Positions 1 through 13,100 of a stretch of 64,000 nucleotides of DNA are shown here, piece by piece. The notes beneath the pieces are model-generated. The model worked only from the letters and a program-made list of their open reading frames with translations, was not told the DNA's origin and searched no databases. The position numbers were made by a program, and so were the translations under genes. The stretch is from Mytilisepta virgata (taxonomy: Eukaryota > Mollusca > Bivalvia > Mytilida > Mytilidae), in the NCBI GenBank assembly GCA_028015205.1, contig CM051516.1, positions 26,154,593-26,218,592 on the forward strand. Reading direction: 5' to 3'. Numbering within the stretch: position 1 is the first letter of the stretch; each line of letters begins with the position of its first letter.

Positions 1-660
1 AGGAAAATTGACTGCATTTTTACTTCTATGCTCCATGAAAAGTTTGTTGCATGTTATTTCACAGAAATAAAGCAAATTTTTTAACTGGATTTTCCAATAT
101 AAGTATGGGGAAACACACACGCTGAGGTGGTTCCAAACAATGACGAAAGAAAATCTGGTTTGTCAAAACTCAGCTTCTTGACTGTTATTAAGCTTACTTT
201 ATATTTGGTAAATTAACAAAATTGGAATTACTTTTTCTCTAATAATATTGGAATTATGGGAGTTTTTGTGGGGAGGGCATTTATCTGAATGTGGATCAAA
301 AACGAAATTAAGGAGCCAAAATTGAGATCTATCCTCTTTAAGCAGACAAAACATTCTCTAATTCTTTGGCTGTTTACAGGGTATCTGATAGTTGGAGAAA
401 AATTTGGTAATCCATGTGTGATTTTTTTCTCGATTGCTGATTGGTCAATGAAATTCTCCTAAATGGCTGATGCTTTTCTAAGATTGCCTTGCCACGTAAT
501 CATACTACTGCTAAAGTCTACAGTATTTTGTGTTAAAAAAATGTGTCTCTTATTGAGAACTTGTAGCAGGGACAAAAGTGAGGCTTACTGATGAATCAAT
601 GGGCATAATCAAGGGGTCTGCCAACAATTTGGTTTCATAATGTGATTTATTAATATGCTT
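1..660. other. Noncoding sequence, probably dynein intron
   Basis: AT-rich, no plausible exon, no clear repeat structure seen. Probably part of the intron upstream of 7029, because the gene's earlier exons are not in the window. Confidence 0.4.
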
Positions 661-2686
661 TTTATACGACCGCAAAATTTTTGTGGTCGTATATTGGTAT
701 GACGTTGGCGTCGTCGTCGTCGTCGTCCGTCGGAGTCTGTAGACATTTGGTTTTCGCACTATAAATGTAGTATAAGTTAATAGAAATCTACGAAATTTAA
801 ACACAAGGTTTATGACCACAAAAGGAAGGTTGGGATTGTTTTTGGGAGTTTTGGTCCCAAAAGTTTAAGAATTAGGGGCCAAAAAAGGGTCCAATAAGCA
901 TTTTTCTTGGTTTTCGCACAATAAGTCTAGTATAAGTAAATAGAAATCTATGAAATTTTAACACAAGGTTTATGATCATTTTTTGGAGTTTTGATCCCAA
1001 CAGTTTAGGAATTAGGGGCTAAAAAAGGGCCCAAATAAGCATTTTTCTTGGTTTTTGCACAATAACTGTAGTATAAATAAATAGAAATCTATGATATTAG
1101 CTTGGTGGGCTAAGGAAGGTAATCCAAACACATTCCAAACACATTTAAAGTAAAATATTGTGTATGATTCAATTATGTATAAAGAAATGTTGATTGTTTT
1201 TGGGGTGATTTATAGCTGTCAATTTATTTTTAGAACTTACTATGAATTAATATTAATTTTAGCCATATGTCATTTTTTATTTTAAGACTTCAATGATGTA
1301 TTTAAATGTTTAATTATGTTTGCAAACTTCATGATAATTTTGAATAGGGATTATGACATTATCTTGAGGGAAAGATTTTTTTTTTTGAAAAAGGGAAAGT
1401 GGGGGGGGGGGGGTGTCAAAATTTATGGGGTAAATATTAAATTGGCGGGGGGTGGGGAAAATTTTTTTCTCATTTCAGATTTGTACTTAGTTTTGTTATT
1501 ATGGGCCCAGTTTTCAAGTTGGTTCAAATTGGGGTCCAAAATTAAAGATAAAAAAGGGGTAATTTTTTTTTTTGGGGGGGGGGGGGGGTGGGGCATTTAT
1601 CCACAGCATATTGTATTGCACAAGAAGAAAAAAGTTGAATATAAATTCAAATCATATGACCAATTCTAAGTTTTTTGATTTCACTTATTCTGTGTCATAA
1701 ACCTATTATGTATCAAATATTTCAAGAAATTTTCAATTGCACAGTATTGTGTAATAGCAAGAAATTGATATGTGTGCCCTGTTATCAAAACTTTATTATT
1801 AACAAATTCCATTGGAAATTTGCCAATATAAAATGTGCTGATGAAGCTTTTTTGTTTATCTTATCTAAACTGCTTTTAATGTGTATATTTAAAATTTGCC
1901 ATCCATGACTATGATGTCATTTTCTATTTTAATATGTTATGGTGTATTTAAATGGGCTGTTATGGTTGCAAAGTATAAAGAAATGGGGGGGGGGGTTGAA
2001 AACAAAATTTGGGGGGGGGGGGTAAATGAGAAATTGGGGAGGGGGTAATTTTTTCTCATTTCATATTTCATAAATTAAAAAGAAAATTTCAAATTTTTTT
2101 TAGCAAAAAAAAGGGGGGGGTTACAATAAATTTTATTGTTTTTTGTTTTTTTTTTGGGAGGGGGGTCAATGTGCAACTTCATAGTGTATTGCACAAAAGC
2201 TAAAAAAAGGGGTAAATTATTTTTTTTTGGGGGGGGGGGGGGGGGGGGCAATTCTCCACAGCATATTGTATTACACAAAAGCAAAAAATTGAATATAAAT
2301 TCAAATCATATGACCAATTTTAAGTTCTTTGATTTCAGTTATTCTGTGTCAGAAACCTATTATGTGTCAAATATTTGAAGAAATTTTCAATTACACAGTA
2401 TTGCGCAATAGCAAGAAATTGATATGTGTGCCCAATTTTAAATTTTAAATTGGTTATTTCTGATTTATATATAAAAACAAATAATACTGATATGGTTTGA
2501 ATAGGTAAATTAAAAATTTTTAAGTTCTTAGACAACATTCATTCTGTGTCAGAAACCTATGCTGTGTCAAATATTTATTCACAATCCAAATTCAGTATTG
2601 TATCAAGCTTGAATGTTGTGTTCATAATTGCCCCAACTATTCAGGGTTCGACATCTGCGGTCGTATCTAGCTGCGCCCAGCGGAGC
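661..2686 (+). mobile_element. Pearl/Helentron-like element E with G tracts
   Basis: Opens with a palindrome (ATACGACCGCAAAA against TTTTTGTGGTCGTAT), then a GTC/CGT-rich run at about 703-735, then degenerate tandem units starting near 749, 909 and 1050. A longer segment is duplicated 654 bp apart (CATATTGTATT at about 1608 and 2262). The 3' end has TGCGGTCGTAT, the reverse complement of the head, followed by a short hairpin (GCTGCGC/GCGGAGC). Long poly-G runs lie at about 1400, 1575, 1986 and 2229. No transposase is seen, so it is non-autonomous. The class is inferred from architecture. Confidence 0.6.
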
Positions 2687-2780
2687 ATTTTATTATATGA
2701 AAGAATTGAGAGGGTCATTACTGGGCTAATGGCGAACTATATATTATTTCAGCTAACTGTTAAACGGCATCTTACTTCAT

Positions 2781-2870
2781 GAGCAGTCGATTATCATATT
2801 TCATATCCTAACAAGGCTCAAATTTGAAGGATTACCTGTATCGACTGTAGAATACGATAATCAACTGCTC
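2781..2870. mobile_element. Small palindromic MITE
   Basis: Imperfect terminal inverted repeats of about 20 bp: GAGCAGTCGATTATCATATT at the left, and at the right the reverse complement of GAGCAGTTGATTATCGTATT. About 90 bp, no coding capacity. Confidence 0.55.
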
Positions 2871-3196
2871 GCAAACTAAGATTCTATATTTAAGAATTTT
2901 TGCAAATTCTTAGGAAAAAACAGAGGTTTTTTAGTTTGGGAAAATTGAGCCCTAGCAAAATATTTGTCGTATAAGCTCAGAAGCATAACAGTCCATTAAT
3001 TTTTTTTAAAATCAGAGGTTGTTCAACATCGACAGTTCCTTGACCTCTTTATTGAGTTAAGTTTTTATGTCTTCAGAATAGATTAATTAGACAGGTAAGT
3101 ATTGATGGTTTATAACTTTTGTGAAACTATGAAGCACCTAAAAGGACCAAGTAAATTGATACACATGGTTTTAGTGGGGTTAATGTGCCAGGGTAT

Positions 3197-3302
3197 TAAC
3201 TGTTTCACTAAAGGTCGTAAGAATTACAATCAGTTGTAACTTTTATATATTCAAAGGATTTACGATCATTCGTAATTCTTACGACTTCTAGTGAAACGGT
3301 TC
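3197..3302. mobile_element. Small palindromic MITE
   Basis: Arms of about 32 bp pair with few mismatches: TGTTTCACTAAAGGTCGTAA at the left against TTACGACTTCTAGTGAAACG at the right. About 106 bp. No target duplication was identified. Confidence 0.55.
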
Positions 3303-4017
3303 TCAGGTTATTTAGTGATGTTGTAGAATTCATATATTTTTTAATTACATTGTAAACTGTAGAGAACTAATACATAAATTATGAATGTGTTTATTTTGCA
3401 CAAAATTCTTTCAATCTCGAGTGGTTTATTTGAAAAAACCACTGAGACACTTGCTTTATGGTGAAGGTATTTATATTGTACTGCAGTAGACCTTCAATTT
3501 AAATTTATAAATAAGATATTTAACATAGTTGGTAATTTCATCATAATGAGATGCAATTTAGTACAGGTTATTTTTATTTGGTAGATGTAATTATATTAAC
3601 ACTTTAGGTTCTAAGCCGCCCCAGTTTACAATCACCTGCTGTTTTACTGTCTAAGTTGTTAGTTGGAGGGTTTATTCTCATAGGTTAACTGGTTGGTCTG
3701 CAAGTTGTTAAATCTGTTTTACGGAATCATTATCATGATTGATCTTCAATGGATATTTTATATTTGTATGACAGAAATAAAGCTTCTTATCAATAGCAGT
3801 GATTTATTCATATTCTTGATGTGTTTAATTGGTGGGATAAAAATACTTAATATTTTTAACCACTTCCAGGTGATTAAATTTCTGCATGGGAATTCCCACC
3901 GTTTTTTTTTTTTTACGTTTATTGAGAAGATAAACTAGAGAAGTTCCGAAATGGCTTTCATTTAAACAAAATGGGTAGCATTTTCTTGAGGTTTTTGTTG
4001 AAAATCATAGGAGAAAC

Positions 4018-4168
4018 AGATTCTCCTTCAATTTACTTGTGAGTTATAGAATTTCTCCACCCTCGATAGTTAAATTTTAGATTTTAACATGCTCGCTTTT
4101 TGAAAATAAAAAATTTAACTATCTCGGGCGGGGAAATTTCATTACTCACTTGTACCTTAAGGAGAAAC
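4018..4168. mobile_element. Foldback MITE beside the Tc1 element
   Basis: Two arms of about 60 bp form an imperfect inverted repeat (GATAGTTAAATTTTA against AAAATTTAACTATC in the centre; GATTCTCCTTC against AAGGAGAAACT at the ends). Its right end lies within a few bases of the Tc1-like element's left terminus. Confidence 0.5.
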
Positions 4169-4171
4169 TAT

Positions 4172-5700
4172 ATATACTCTCTCAAAAAAGAAACGCAACA
4201 TACAGAAAATAGGAAATTTACTTCATATATTATTTTCATAATTTATGATATAAATAATTTACACAGGAATGCAAAAATTGGCACACTTCTTGTTCATGAG
4301 TTCTTTTACCTTGGAATATCACAGTTTGTCACATATTGTCAATAAATCACTCATAAATTGTCAATATCTGGTATGTCCACCATTTGCTTGTAACACAGCC
4401 CCGACTCTTCTTGGCATAGATTGAATTAAACGCTGAGTTCTAACACGCGGTATCCTTTGCCACTCAAACTGAAGTGCCTGCTGTAATTGTTGCAGATTTT
4501 GCGGTGGTGGTTGTCGTTGGCGCACGCGCCGATCCACTTCATCCCACAAATGTTCAATTGGATTAAGATCGGGTGATCGTGACGGCCAACGGATCACATT
4601 GACATTCTGTTGTTCTAAAAAGTCTACTGTTACACGTGCTGTATGTGGTCGGGCATTGTCGTGCTGAAAAATTTCTCTCCGAATGTCAATTACGGGCAAT
4701 AAATGAGGTCGTAAAATTTCGTCTCTATACCTAACAGCGTTCAGATTGCCTTGGATATGTATCAGCTGTGTGTTTCTGGCATAAGAAATAGCGGCCCACA
4801 TCATAACACTGCCTCCGCCAAAATTGTCTCTCTCCACAACACAGTTTTGCGCAAAACGTTCGTTTCGGCGCCTATACACACGTATGCGACCATCTCGCTT
4901 TTCCAGTTGAAAACGTGACTCATCGCTGAACCATACTCTTCTCCAGTTCTGTAAATTCCATGCACGAACTGTAGTACACCATCTAACCCTCGCTCGGCGG
5001 TGTTGGCGTCTCAGTGTTGCTCCAAAGTAAGGTCTTCTTGCCCTCAATCCATGAGAACGTAACCGATTGCGTACTGTCTGTGCTGATATACGGCGCAACC
5101 CAGGGACGTTTACAGCTGTTTCTGTTGCAGCAATAGTCCTATTCCGCAGATGGAAAAGTCTGATGTAACGATCTTGCGCCCTGGTTGTAACACGCGGGCG
5201 CCCTGAACGTGGCCGATCTGTCGTAGTACCAAGCTGCAGGTAGCGTCCCCAAAGGCGTGAAATTGTGCTACGATGAACATTGTACGTTACAGCAACAGCA
5301 TTCTGTGATTCTCCGGCCTCTAGTCGTCCGATAGCGATATTCCGGGTAGCAGCGTCTAACCTTGGCATAGCATCACCTCATCAGAATTTTATTTTACGAA
5401 TGCATTCATGAAAAGAAATACCGGGTTTTTATACCGACTGACTGAGCTAAAAAATAACCCATGATTTGCACGTGAAAGTCGACCCAGTTTTTGGCAATGC
5501 GTAAATCGTAGGGTGTCCCAGATTGCGACCAAAGTCGTTTACGGGTGGATGAATTTAAATGATTGTACCTGGAAACTTTTTATGAAGGTGTAATTATGAT
5601 CATGTGTACATATATTTTGATATTTATTGGTTATTTGTCCGGAAAAATAATATTTCAAAAAGATAATCTGATGTTGCGTTTCTTTTTTGAGAGAGTATAT
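4172..5700 (-). mobile_element. Complete Tc1-type (DD34E) DNA transposon
   Basis: A 30-bp perfect terminal inverted repeat (4172-4201 and 5671-5700, core CTCTCTCAAAAAAGAAACGC) bounds one intact transposase gene. The outermost bases are TATA on both sides, fitting a TA target duplication. Length is about 1.5 kb, normal for Tc1-like elements. It is more GC-rich than its surroundings. An intact ORF with identical termini points to a young, possibly autonomous copy. Confidence 0.9.
4361..5368 (-). CDS. Tc1-like DD34E transposase
   Basis: A 335-residue intact protein, a normal length for Tc1 transposases, which cut and paste the element at TA sites. It has an N-terminal paired-like helix-turn-helix region (about 8-45, RSTISRLWGRYLQ), a GRPR AT-hook-like linker at 56-59 and a second DNA-binding region (about 63-115). 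The catalytic domain has D149 (WFSDESRF), D237 (FQHDNARPHTAR) and E272 (SPDLNPIEHLWDE). Exactly 34 residues separate D237 and E272, the DD34E signature of the Tc1 group. No frameshift or stop is seen. The gene is antisense to the dynein gene, in its intron or upstream flank. Start chosen at MPRLD, the usual position for this family. Confidence 0.93.
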   Translation of the reverse strand: MPRLDAATRNIAIGRLEAGESQNAVAVTYNVHRSTISRLWGRYLQLGTTTDRPRSGRPRVTTRAQDRYIRLFHLRNRTIAATETAVNVPGLRRISAQTVRNRLRSHGLRARRPYFGATLRRQHRRARVRWCTTVRAWNLQNWRRVWFSDESRFQLEKRDGRIRVYRRRNERFAQNCVVERDNFGGGSVMMWAAISYARNTQLIHIQGNLNAVRYRDEILRPHLLPVIDIRREIFQHDNARPHTARVTVDFLEQQNVNVIRWPSRSPDLNPIEHLWDEVDRRVRQRQPPPQNLQQLQQALQFEWQRIPRVRTQRLIQSMPRRVGAVLQANGGHTRY

Positions 5701-7028
5701 AATATCCACTATGTAGCTGAAAGTGCATTGAACATATATCCAAAAAAAAGAACAATTAGATGTTTTTGAAATGGTATAATTTTCTTGTTGGGGATTGGAG
5801 TGAAGGCAAGTGGTATCAAATAAAAAAAGAAGTATAATTGGCGATGTAATTGATTTTTGGAGATTGATGCTAATTTTAATTGGAATTTATGTATTTGCTT
5901 TAATAGTATATTTACTTAAAAAAAAAGAAAAACATACAGTTGATTGGCTAGCCAAGTATTAACAAATATAAACACTTTAGATCTGTATATACTTTTACTG
6001 CAAGAGCACTTAATATGCTTACATATATAGCATGTTAAACTTCCACAGAGTGTTGGCCTCATTGGATATATATTTCATTATAATGTGTTAGAGGTATGAA
6101 TTGTTTAGATTATTGGTATTTTGAATTTGCAAATTGAATCGGTAGGATTTTCAGCTATTGAGACTTAAAAAGTTTTATTCATTTTTGTAGGTGTCGAAAA
6201 GTTTGATCTTTTTTCACTCGACATAAACAGTTTTTTCTGCTGCTAAATAAAAATCAGTTTTACTGCACAGGTGGTAAAAAAATTTTGGGTTGATACATAT
6301 ATTCAATAGAACTAAGGTCAGTCATGTAGCTTATATACTGACGAAAACAGTTCAAGTGACAGGGCAGTGTGAGTCATCAGGGTTGCCAAGAGCAGAAATT
6401 TCAGTAAAAAAGTCATTCTAGGAATGGAAGTTTACTCTATTTTAAAGAATATACTCGAAATGTATCTGAAACGTTATATTTCTGGCAATACATAGGTTTT
6501 AATGATAAGTGAAGAGGATGAAAAACAAAACCCATCAGCAGTAAGTTTGGATCCAGTTTGTTTACTAGTTCCCAGTTTGGTTTATTTTGTTAGTTTCAGA
6601 ACTGGACCAGAATGTTTTTGAGTTCTTGTTGATTTCTATATTTTTATTTATTATTTTAATATCCAGTTTAATGAGGTTATTGGTATATTTTGTTTTTACC
6701 AGTTGATGTTTAAGTTACATGGAGTTATTTTTTAAAAATATATATTGACAGAATCAGTTTCACATAAACTGAGTTGAGTGTGCATAGACAACCATGAATT
6801 ATGTAAAATTTCAATCATGATCAAAAATACAAAATTTTGGGGGAAATCTACAATATTTCATGTTAGGTTTTTCTTTTATCAGTGTGATATATTTCTGTAA
6901 AGAATCTTAGACTTGCTTTATTAGCTTGATTTGAATAAAACTGTTTTAATTTGTACAAAACTAATAAACTATATTGTGGTGCTATAAATTTTGAATATCT
7001 ACTAAATAAAATATTTTCTAATTATCAG
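5701..7028. other. Noncoding sequence before the first dynein exon of the window
   Basis: AT-rich intron-like DNA. A short in-frame stretch at about 6496-6540 is followed by GTAAGT, but it lacks a pyrimidine tract and does not match dynein. Nothing else is supported. Confidence 0.4.
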
Positions 7029-7187
7029 GGTGAGAAACCTATCCCACAAGAACGTCTAGACAGGATAGCTGAATTGATAGAACCATGGTTCATATTTTCC
7101 TTGATATGGTCTGTTGGTTGTACTGGAGATAATGATAGCTGGGTGAAATTTTCTAACTGGGTCAGACAAAAAATGACGGACAATAAG
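7029..7187 (+). CDS. DNAH7: Dynein exon 1 of window (AAA2-AAA3 connection)
   Basis: Acceptor TATCAG, donor AAG|GTGAGT, phase 0 at both ends. Encodes 53 residues starting [20 protein letters not shown] and including [14 protein letters not shown], a block conserved between AAA2 and AAA3 in axonemal dyneins. It begins mid-protein, so the preceding exon is upstream of the window. Confidence 0.88.
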
Positions 7188-10100
7188 GTGAGTTGGGAAA
7201 GAAAGCTTTCTATTTTTGTGGGCAAGAAATATGAGATTTTTAGCTTTTGTGTAACCATGCTTCAGGATGACAGGGAGAAGTGACCTCTCTCTCTGAAGCT
7301 GACAAAGGGAAGTCGTGTCGTTCCAAACCACCATGCAGCAATATGATTGTTTTTTTTAATAGCTAGTCTTATATTAATGTTTTTAATGTTTTTTAAAGAA
7401 ATTTAGATTCATTCCCTGATATACAATTATTCAACTTGGTAAAGGCAAACTACACTTGCATGCCTTCTATTTGTTTGTTTAGTTGGGGTTTACCGCCATT
7501 TTCAGCACATTTTGGCCATTTCGCGGCGGCCAGTTTTTATTGGTGGAGGAAGCCGGAGAGAACCACGACCTTCGGTAGGAAAATTGGCAATCCTTGTCAA
7601 TTAAGATCGGAGTCGAACACACCCCGCCACAGGTGAGATTCGAACTCACAACCCAAGCGTTGACAGGCTAGTGATCAGTAGTAGTCATGACGAACTACCT
7701 AGACCAATCGGCCACCGAGGCCCCGCATGCCTTCTAAGCCAGTCTACAAAATGTATACAACAGTCAACATAAAAGACTTCTGAAGTTCATAAAGCCTAGT
7801 CATTACTTCCTTCACCGTATCTTTCTCGTTGTTTTTCTAAATTATTGTTATTACCATCCGACTTACCGTGGTCTCAGTTGTCAGCAGGCCAAGTTTACCC
7901 ATATATTTATTCCCTATTGCCAATGCCTAAGGGGGACTGTCCTTCAGTCACACTTCAGCTTTCCAGACTTTTTTCAGAAACTTATAATGATGAGTTACAG
8001 ATCAAGTTTGTGTTTTACGCTGATCAGATAATCTTTGTCCGAGTTATTGCCCTTGTAATTAGGAATTATTGCCAAAATAATAGTTTTCCAGACTTTTTTC
8101 AGAAACAATTTAACCAACTGATCTTATTTTTGGTATGTGAGCTCATAGTGAAGAGCTACAGATCAAGATTGAATTTTACGCTGATTGGATAATTATTGTG
8201 AGAGTTATAGCCATTGGAAATAGGAATTATTGTCAAAATATTAGTTTTCTGGACTTTTTTTGCAAACCCTTTTACCAAGTGACCTTATTTTTGGTATGTG
8301 AACTCTTAATGATGAGCTACAGAGCAAGCTGATCGGTTAATTATTGTGTACCCCTTGCAAACTATGTCCATACATCTTCCGATTCACATACTCAAGGAGA
8401 TTTCTCACAGTTCAAGCCGGTAGGGACATTGTATTGCCCAGCATGTGAGATTGCTCAAAATGCATTTCCTTCACATTTTAATGCAGTAATTTGCAAATTT
8501 TTTAACCAGATTTGCCGGTAGAAAATTAAGTAGTTATTGGTTTGCTCAGACAAGGTGGATTGGTGGGTCAAGCAGACTGAGATAGAAAAACCAGTTTGTG
8601 TCAGTTTTCACAGCTCATTTGTTGTTAAGTGTATACATCAAGAGGCTGAATAGAAAAAATAAACAATTTACAAAATGGAAGGACTCCAAGAATTCATGGC
8701 GAAACTTAAATTTAAGAAAAAGGCTACTACAACAATTGTCTTTTTTGCATTTCAGTTCACTTTAATGTTCCCTGCTGAAGGACTGGTTTATGATTATAGA
8801 CTTGATGATGCTGGTATCAGTAGCAGCAAGAGTGATGACCTCATTGAGGAAGAAAATGTTGAAAAGAAAGAGGTTTGTTTTTAAAAAAAAATGTTGACCT
8901 TTATGCTCACCTAGGGCTATTGAGCAAAACTTTCCGAACTTGTAGGTCATAGGTAATGAATGAATATTTGTGGTCATATTATGTTGAGTCATTATGACCC
9001 ACATTTTGTGCATGAGTGACTCTATTAAGTTTTTGCGTTTAGGTCCATTTCTCAGATAGCTATTCATTCATCTTATATAATACAACAAGAGTCAGCAATA
9101 TTTGAGTTGCTATGACCTACATTTTATGCTTGAGTGACTAATTAAATTTTTGCATTTAGGTGTATTGTTTAAAAAGGCTATGGTAGTATATTGATCATAT
9201 TTCACAACTACAATCATCTTATTTGGTACAATACAACTCAGCAGCATTTGAGTCGCTTTGATTAAATTTTTGCATTTTAGGTTATTTTTGAAAAAAAACG
9301 AAGATATATCAATGATATTTTACAACTACAATCATCTTTAGTTCAATACAGATCACCAACATATAAATCCACCTGACCAATATTTTATTGTTGAGAGATT
9401 CCATTAAATTTTAGTATTTGGGTCCTTATGTCAGAAACAGAATTTAGACTGACCAACATTTCATTGTTGAGAGATTCCATTAAATTTGAGTGTTTGGGTC
9501 CTTATGTCAGAAACAGAATTTAGACTGACCAACATTTCATTGTTGAGAGATTCCATTAAATTTGAGTATTTGGGTCCTTATGTCAGAAACAGAATTTAGG
9601 ACTGTGGATTCATTATTTTTTAATTAAATAAAAGTTCATGTAAGCTGGATTACGTATCGGGTGAGGCATCAGCCCAGACCCGATACAAAATTTTTTAAGC
9701 ACTCCATATATTCCCATATCCCCCCTGTAACTGACTGTATAAAGAATTTATCCTGGCGATGAAATTTTCAAATCAGGAATTTTTTATATTATGGCCTTTA
9801 GTATGTTTTTTTTTTTTTTATTTTTCTGAGATGGAAAAAAAGCAAAACTAATATTATAAAGTTTAAGGTATCCGGACCATAATAAATCATGATCGAAAAT
9901 TGTATCTCTTTTTGACCGTGAATGGCTGAACCAAACAATTTAAAGCTGGAATTTTGTATATATATTTTTCTTAAGCTGAAACATACTTTGTTGCTTATAT
10001 GCAGAGTCTGTTAAAAATAAGTTATCTATATTGGCATTTCCGAAGTTTGCCGATAATAACCGATGTCATTTCAATTGCATTGTATGGAACATCCGGGAAC

Positions 10101-13100
10101 TTTTGAATAATCACGTGGTCATTTATGGTCCGGATACCTTAAAACAATTTGTTAAAAGAAAATAGTGAAAGCGAATCACGTGATTTCAAGGAAGGGGGAT
10201 ACACATCGTGGAGATGGGATACAAAAAAAGTTCGGGGCATGTAGCAAATCACATGATTTCAAGGAAGGGGGATACAATAATTGATAAGGAAACTTTGTAG
10301 CCAATGAAAAGACAGTATTTTTAACAGTCAGGATAATAATCCTTAACAGAATTGATTGTATTTTAATTTTATTATATATTTTGATGGCACTGATTTTAAC
10401 TATATGTACTTTATAAATCTTTTACAAACCAGAAAAAACAGGTGAGTTTTACTGGTGTATCAAATCAATTGTAAGAATTAACAAGAAATGCAAAAATAAA
10501 TGTAAATAGCTTAATTTGTAATGAATGACAAAATATATTTTGTTACTGAGTTCTGTAATAGTTGTGATAACTTATATTAACCTAAATATGGCTTCTTGTT
10601 TTATAATATTATGAGTGCCGAAGTTTGATGTTTTATGAGTTCATTCTTTATAATCATATACCTAACCCAAACAGGTGATTTTTCTCCAATAAACCAAATT
10701 GAGTTATCTTCCTTGCTTGATGTATAACTTATGTGCTAAACAGAACTTTTGTTTTTGTTCAGTAAAAATTTTTGTTTCACTAAAAGATTTTACATTATGA
10801 AATTTGGTATTTTATTCACAAATAAATGGTATGTTTGAAAACATATTTGTGTGCATTTAGTATTGAATTGATATGTACTAACACCAATAGTTGCAACAGG
10901 TCATATTTTATCAACTGGATAACTTTTGAACATTCTTGTGTTATAGCAGAACAATTAGTATATCCCACATACTCCAAAAATCGTTTCTTGAATTTAAAAA
11001 AAAAATGAATTCCATGTTTATTTAAGAAATTTCTGATGTCTGCAAAAATCAAAAACTGACTTCCTGAAGTTTTTTTTAATGAATTTCATTTCTGATATCT
11101 ACAAAAAAGCTTTTTAACTCATGTAATATATTATTTGAATATAGATATCTTACAAGAACTGGTTGATTGGATCTCAGGAGTTTACGATAGCCCCAGACAC
11201 AAAGTTCTCAGATATTATTGTACCAACCATTGACAATATCAGAAGTTCATGTATACTTGAGATGTTGCTGACAAACAAAAAACCGGTAAGTAGATTTCAT
11301 GGAGTAAAAAGGATTTGGTATAAATGTGAATGAGCAATATTTAGTCGGAATATTATTTACAATGGGGACTGTGCTGCCGAAACTCTTAATTTTACTCATA
11401 AGACTATACAGATCGATCAATATTCTTTTATTTTGAGTTTATTCCTATAAATTAGAAAAAATTATCCATTCATTACACAAAGTAACTTCTATAGATTTTG
11501 AATGCAGGTTAATGTACTAGCCTCTTCCCTCACTATCCAAAATAGAAGTACATAGTTACTCCTGTTTTCCAAAAAAAGGAAAATGTTCGGATTTTTATAT
11601 TATGAACATTTAAAAATTCAATAAATTTACCATGAATTATTTGATAATTTCAGTTTTGTGAAGTCTGTCATATTTATTTGGATACTGTTGTGAAATACAT
11701 CAAGTTGTTTTTAGATGTATATTTTTGTTAAAAAAAATTTCAGGTATTGAGTGTTGGTCCAACAGGAACTGGCAAAACTTTGACCATTGCAGACAAGCTC
11801 GGTACAAAAATGCCAAAGGAATATATCCCAGAATTCATGGTTTTCTCTGCTAAAACTAAGGCTAATCAAACTCAAGATTTGATTGATGGAAAATTGGACA
11901 AGAGGTATGATGAAGGTCAAATGAAAGATAATATTTTTTTTCTGTTTAATTAATCAGATTATCCATCAGGAATTCAAACATAAAAAATATAATTATTTGT
12001 TAATTGTTGTTAAAAGGAAAAAGGGGGGGGGGGGTTGATTCCAAGAAATTATAATTATTCAGGATATTAAAGCACACTTATTTAGATTTACTATAAAATT
12101 TAACAAGAAAGAAGAGAAAAAATTCTGTCTATGAAAGTCTGGTAGTGCTATTTCAATTTATATACTTCAGACGTAAAGGTGTGTTTGGACCTCCTCTTGG
12201 AAAGTACTTCATTTTCTTCATTGATGATTTGAATATGCCTGCATTAGAAGAATATGGTGCTCAGCCACCAATAGAATTGACCAGACAGTGGATGGACTTC
12301 AAAGGATGGTATGACAGAAAACAAATAGGTATGTGTTTATATATATATTGAAATGTATAGAAAAGATTCTATGTACAGAAATTCCAAAACTACCAGTGGC
12401 ACTGGAAATCAGACGTATGATGAGAAAAATTTTGCAGACAACCTCGGTACATGATATGTGTTTAAATAATTTATAAAAATCTGACATCCCATTGATGTAT
12501 AAGGAGCTTGTGTGGCCAAATGCTTTGTGTAGTTCTTTGTAACAACTAATAACTACTAGACTGTCAATTTTGAGTTTGTGAGCTTGAACCTAACACGACA
12601 AGAGATATGTTTGACTCTGATTTTTTGTTAGGAGTGCCAGATTACCTGACAAAGGTCTATGGGTCTCTCTGGATACTTTGACATCCTCTGCATATAAAAA
12701 ATGGCTGCCACAAATGAATTGCACTGATTTTTGTGTAAACCTCCATAAACCAAATCATTAACAGATGCTTCATATCTGTTCATATTTATCCACCAGTGCA
12801 AAATACTGTTAAAATATCCAGTCATCATTGTTGGAAATATGTCTACCTGTTGTGAAAATAAGCCTTTCTTCACAGAAAACTCTTTTAAATATTTAATAAA
12901 AAGATGCATTTATGACAAAAGAGATTATATATACATGCATTTATTAAAGTTTGAAATTAAAAAGAGATTGGAAAAGGTGATAATGAAATAAAATTATTTC
13001 TTTTTTTCGCAGGTGATTTCCGTAACTTGGTAGATGTGAACTTCTGCTGTGCCATGGGACCTCCTGGTGGTGGTAGGAACCCAGTATCAGCTCGACTTCT

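Noticed and set aside
703..735. CGTCGTC run as a possible CRISPR-like or regulatory array
   Set aside because: It is a simple trinucleotide run, and similar runs sit at the same place in every pearl-like element. There is no spacer structure.
6496..6540. Possible 45-nt exon before GTAAGT upstream of exon 1
   Set aside because: There is no polypyrimidine tract before the AG, and the peptide (ISEEDEKQNPSA) does not resemble the dynein sequence expected before [10 protein letters not shown].
7436..7636. Plus-strand open frame of 66 codons
   Set aside because: It lies within the minus-strand SINE at 7470-7724.
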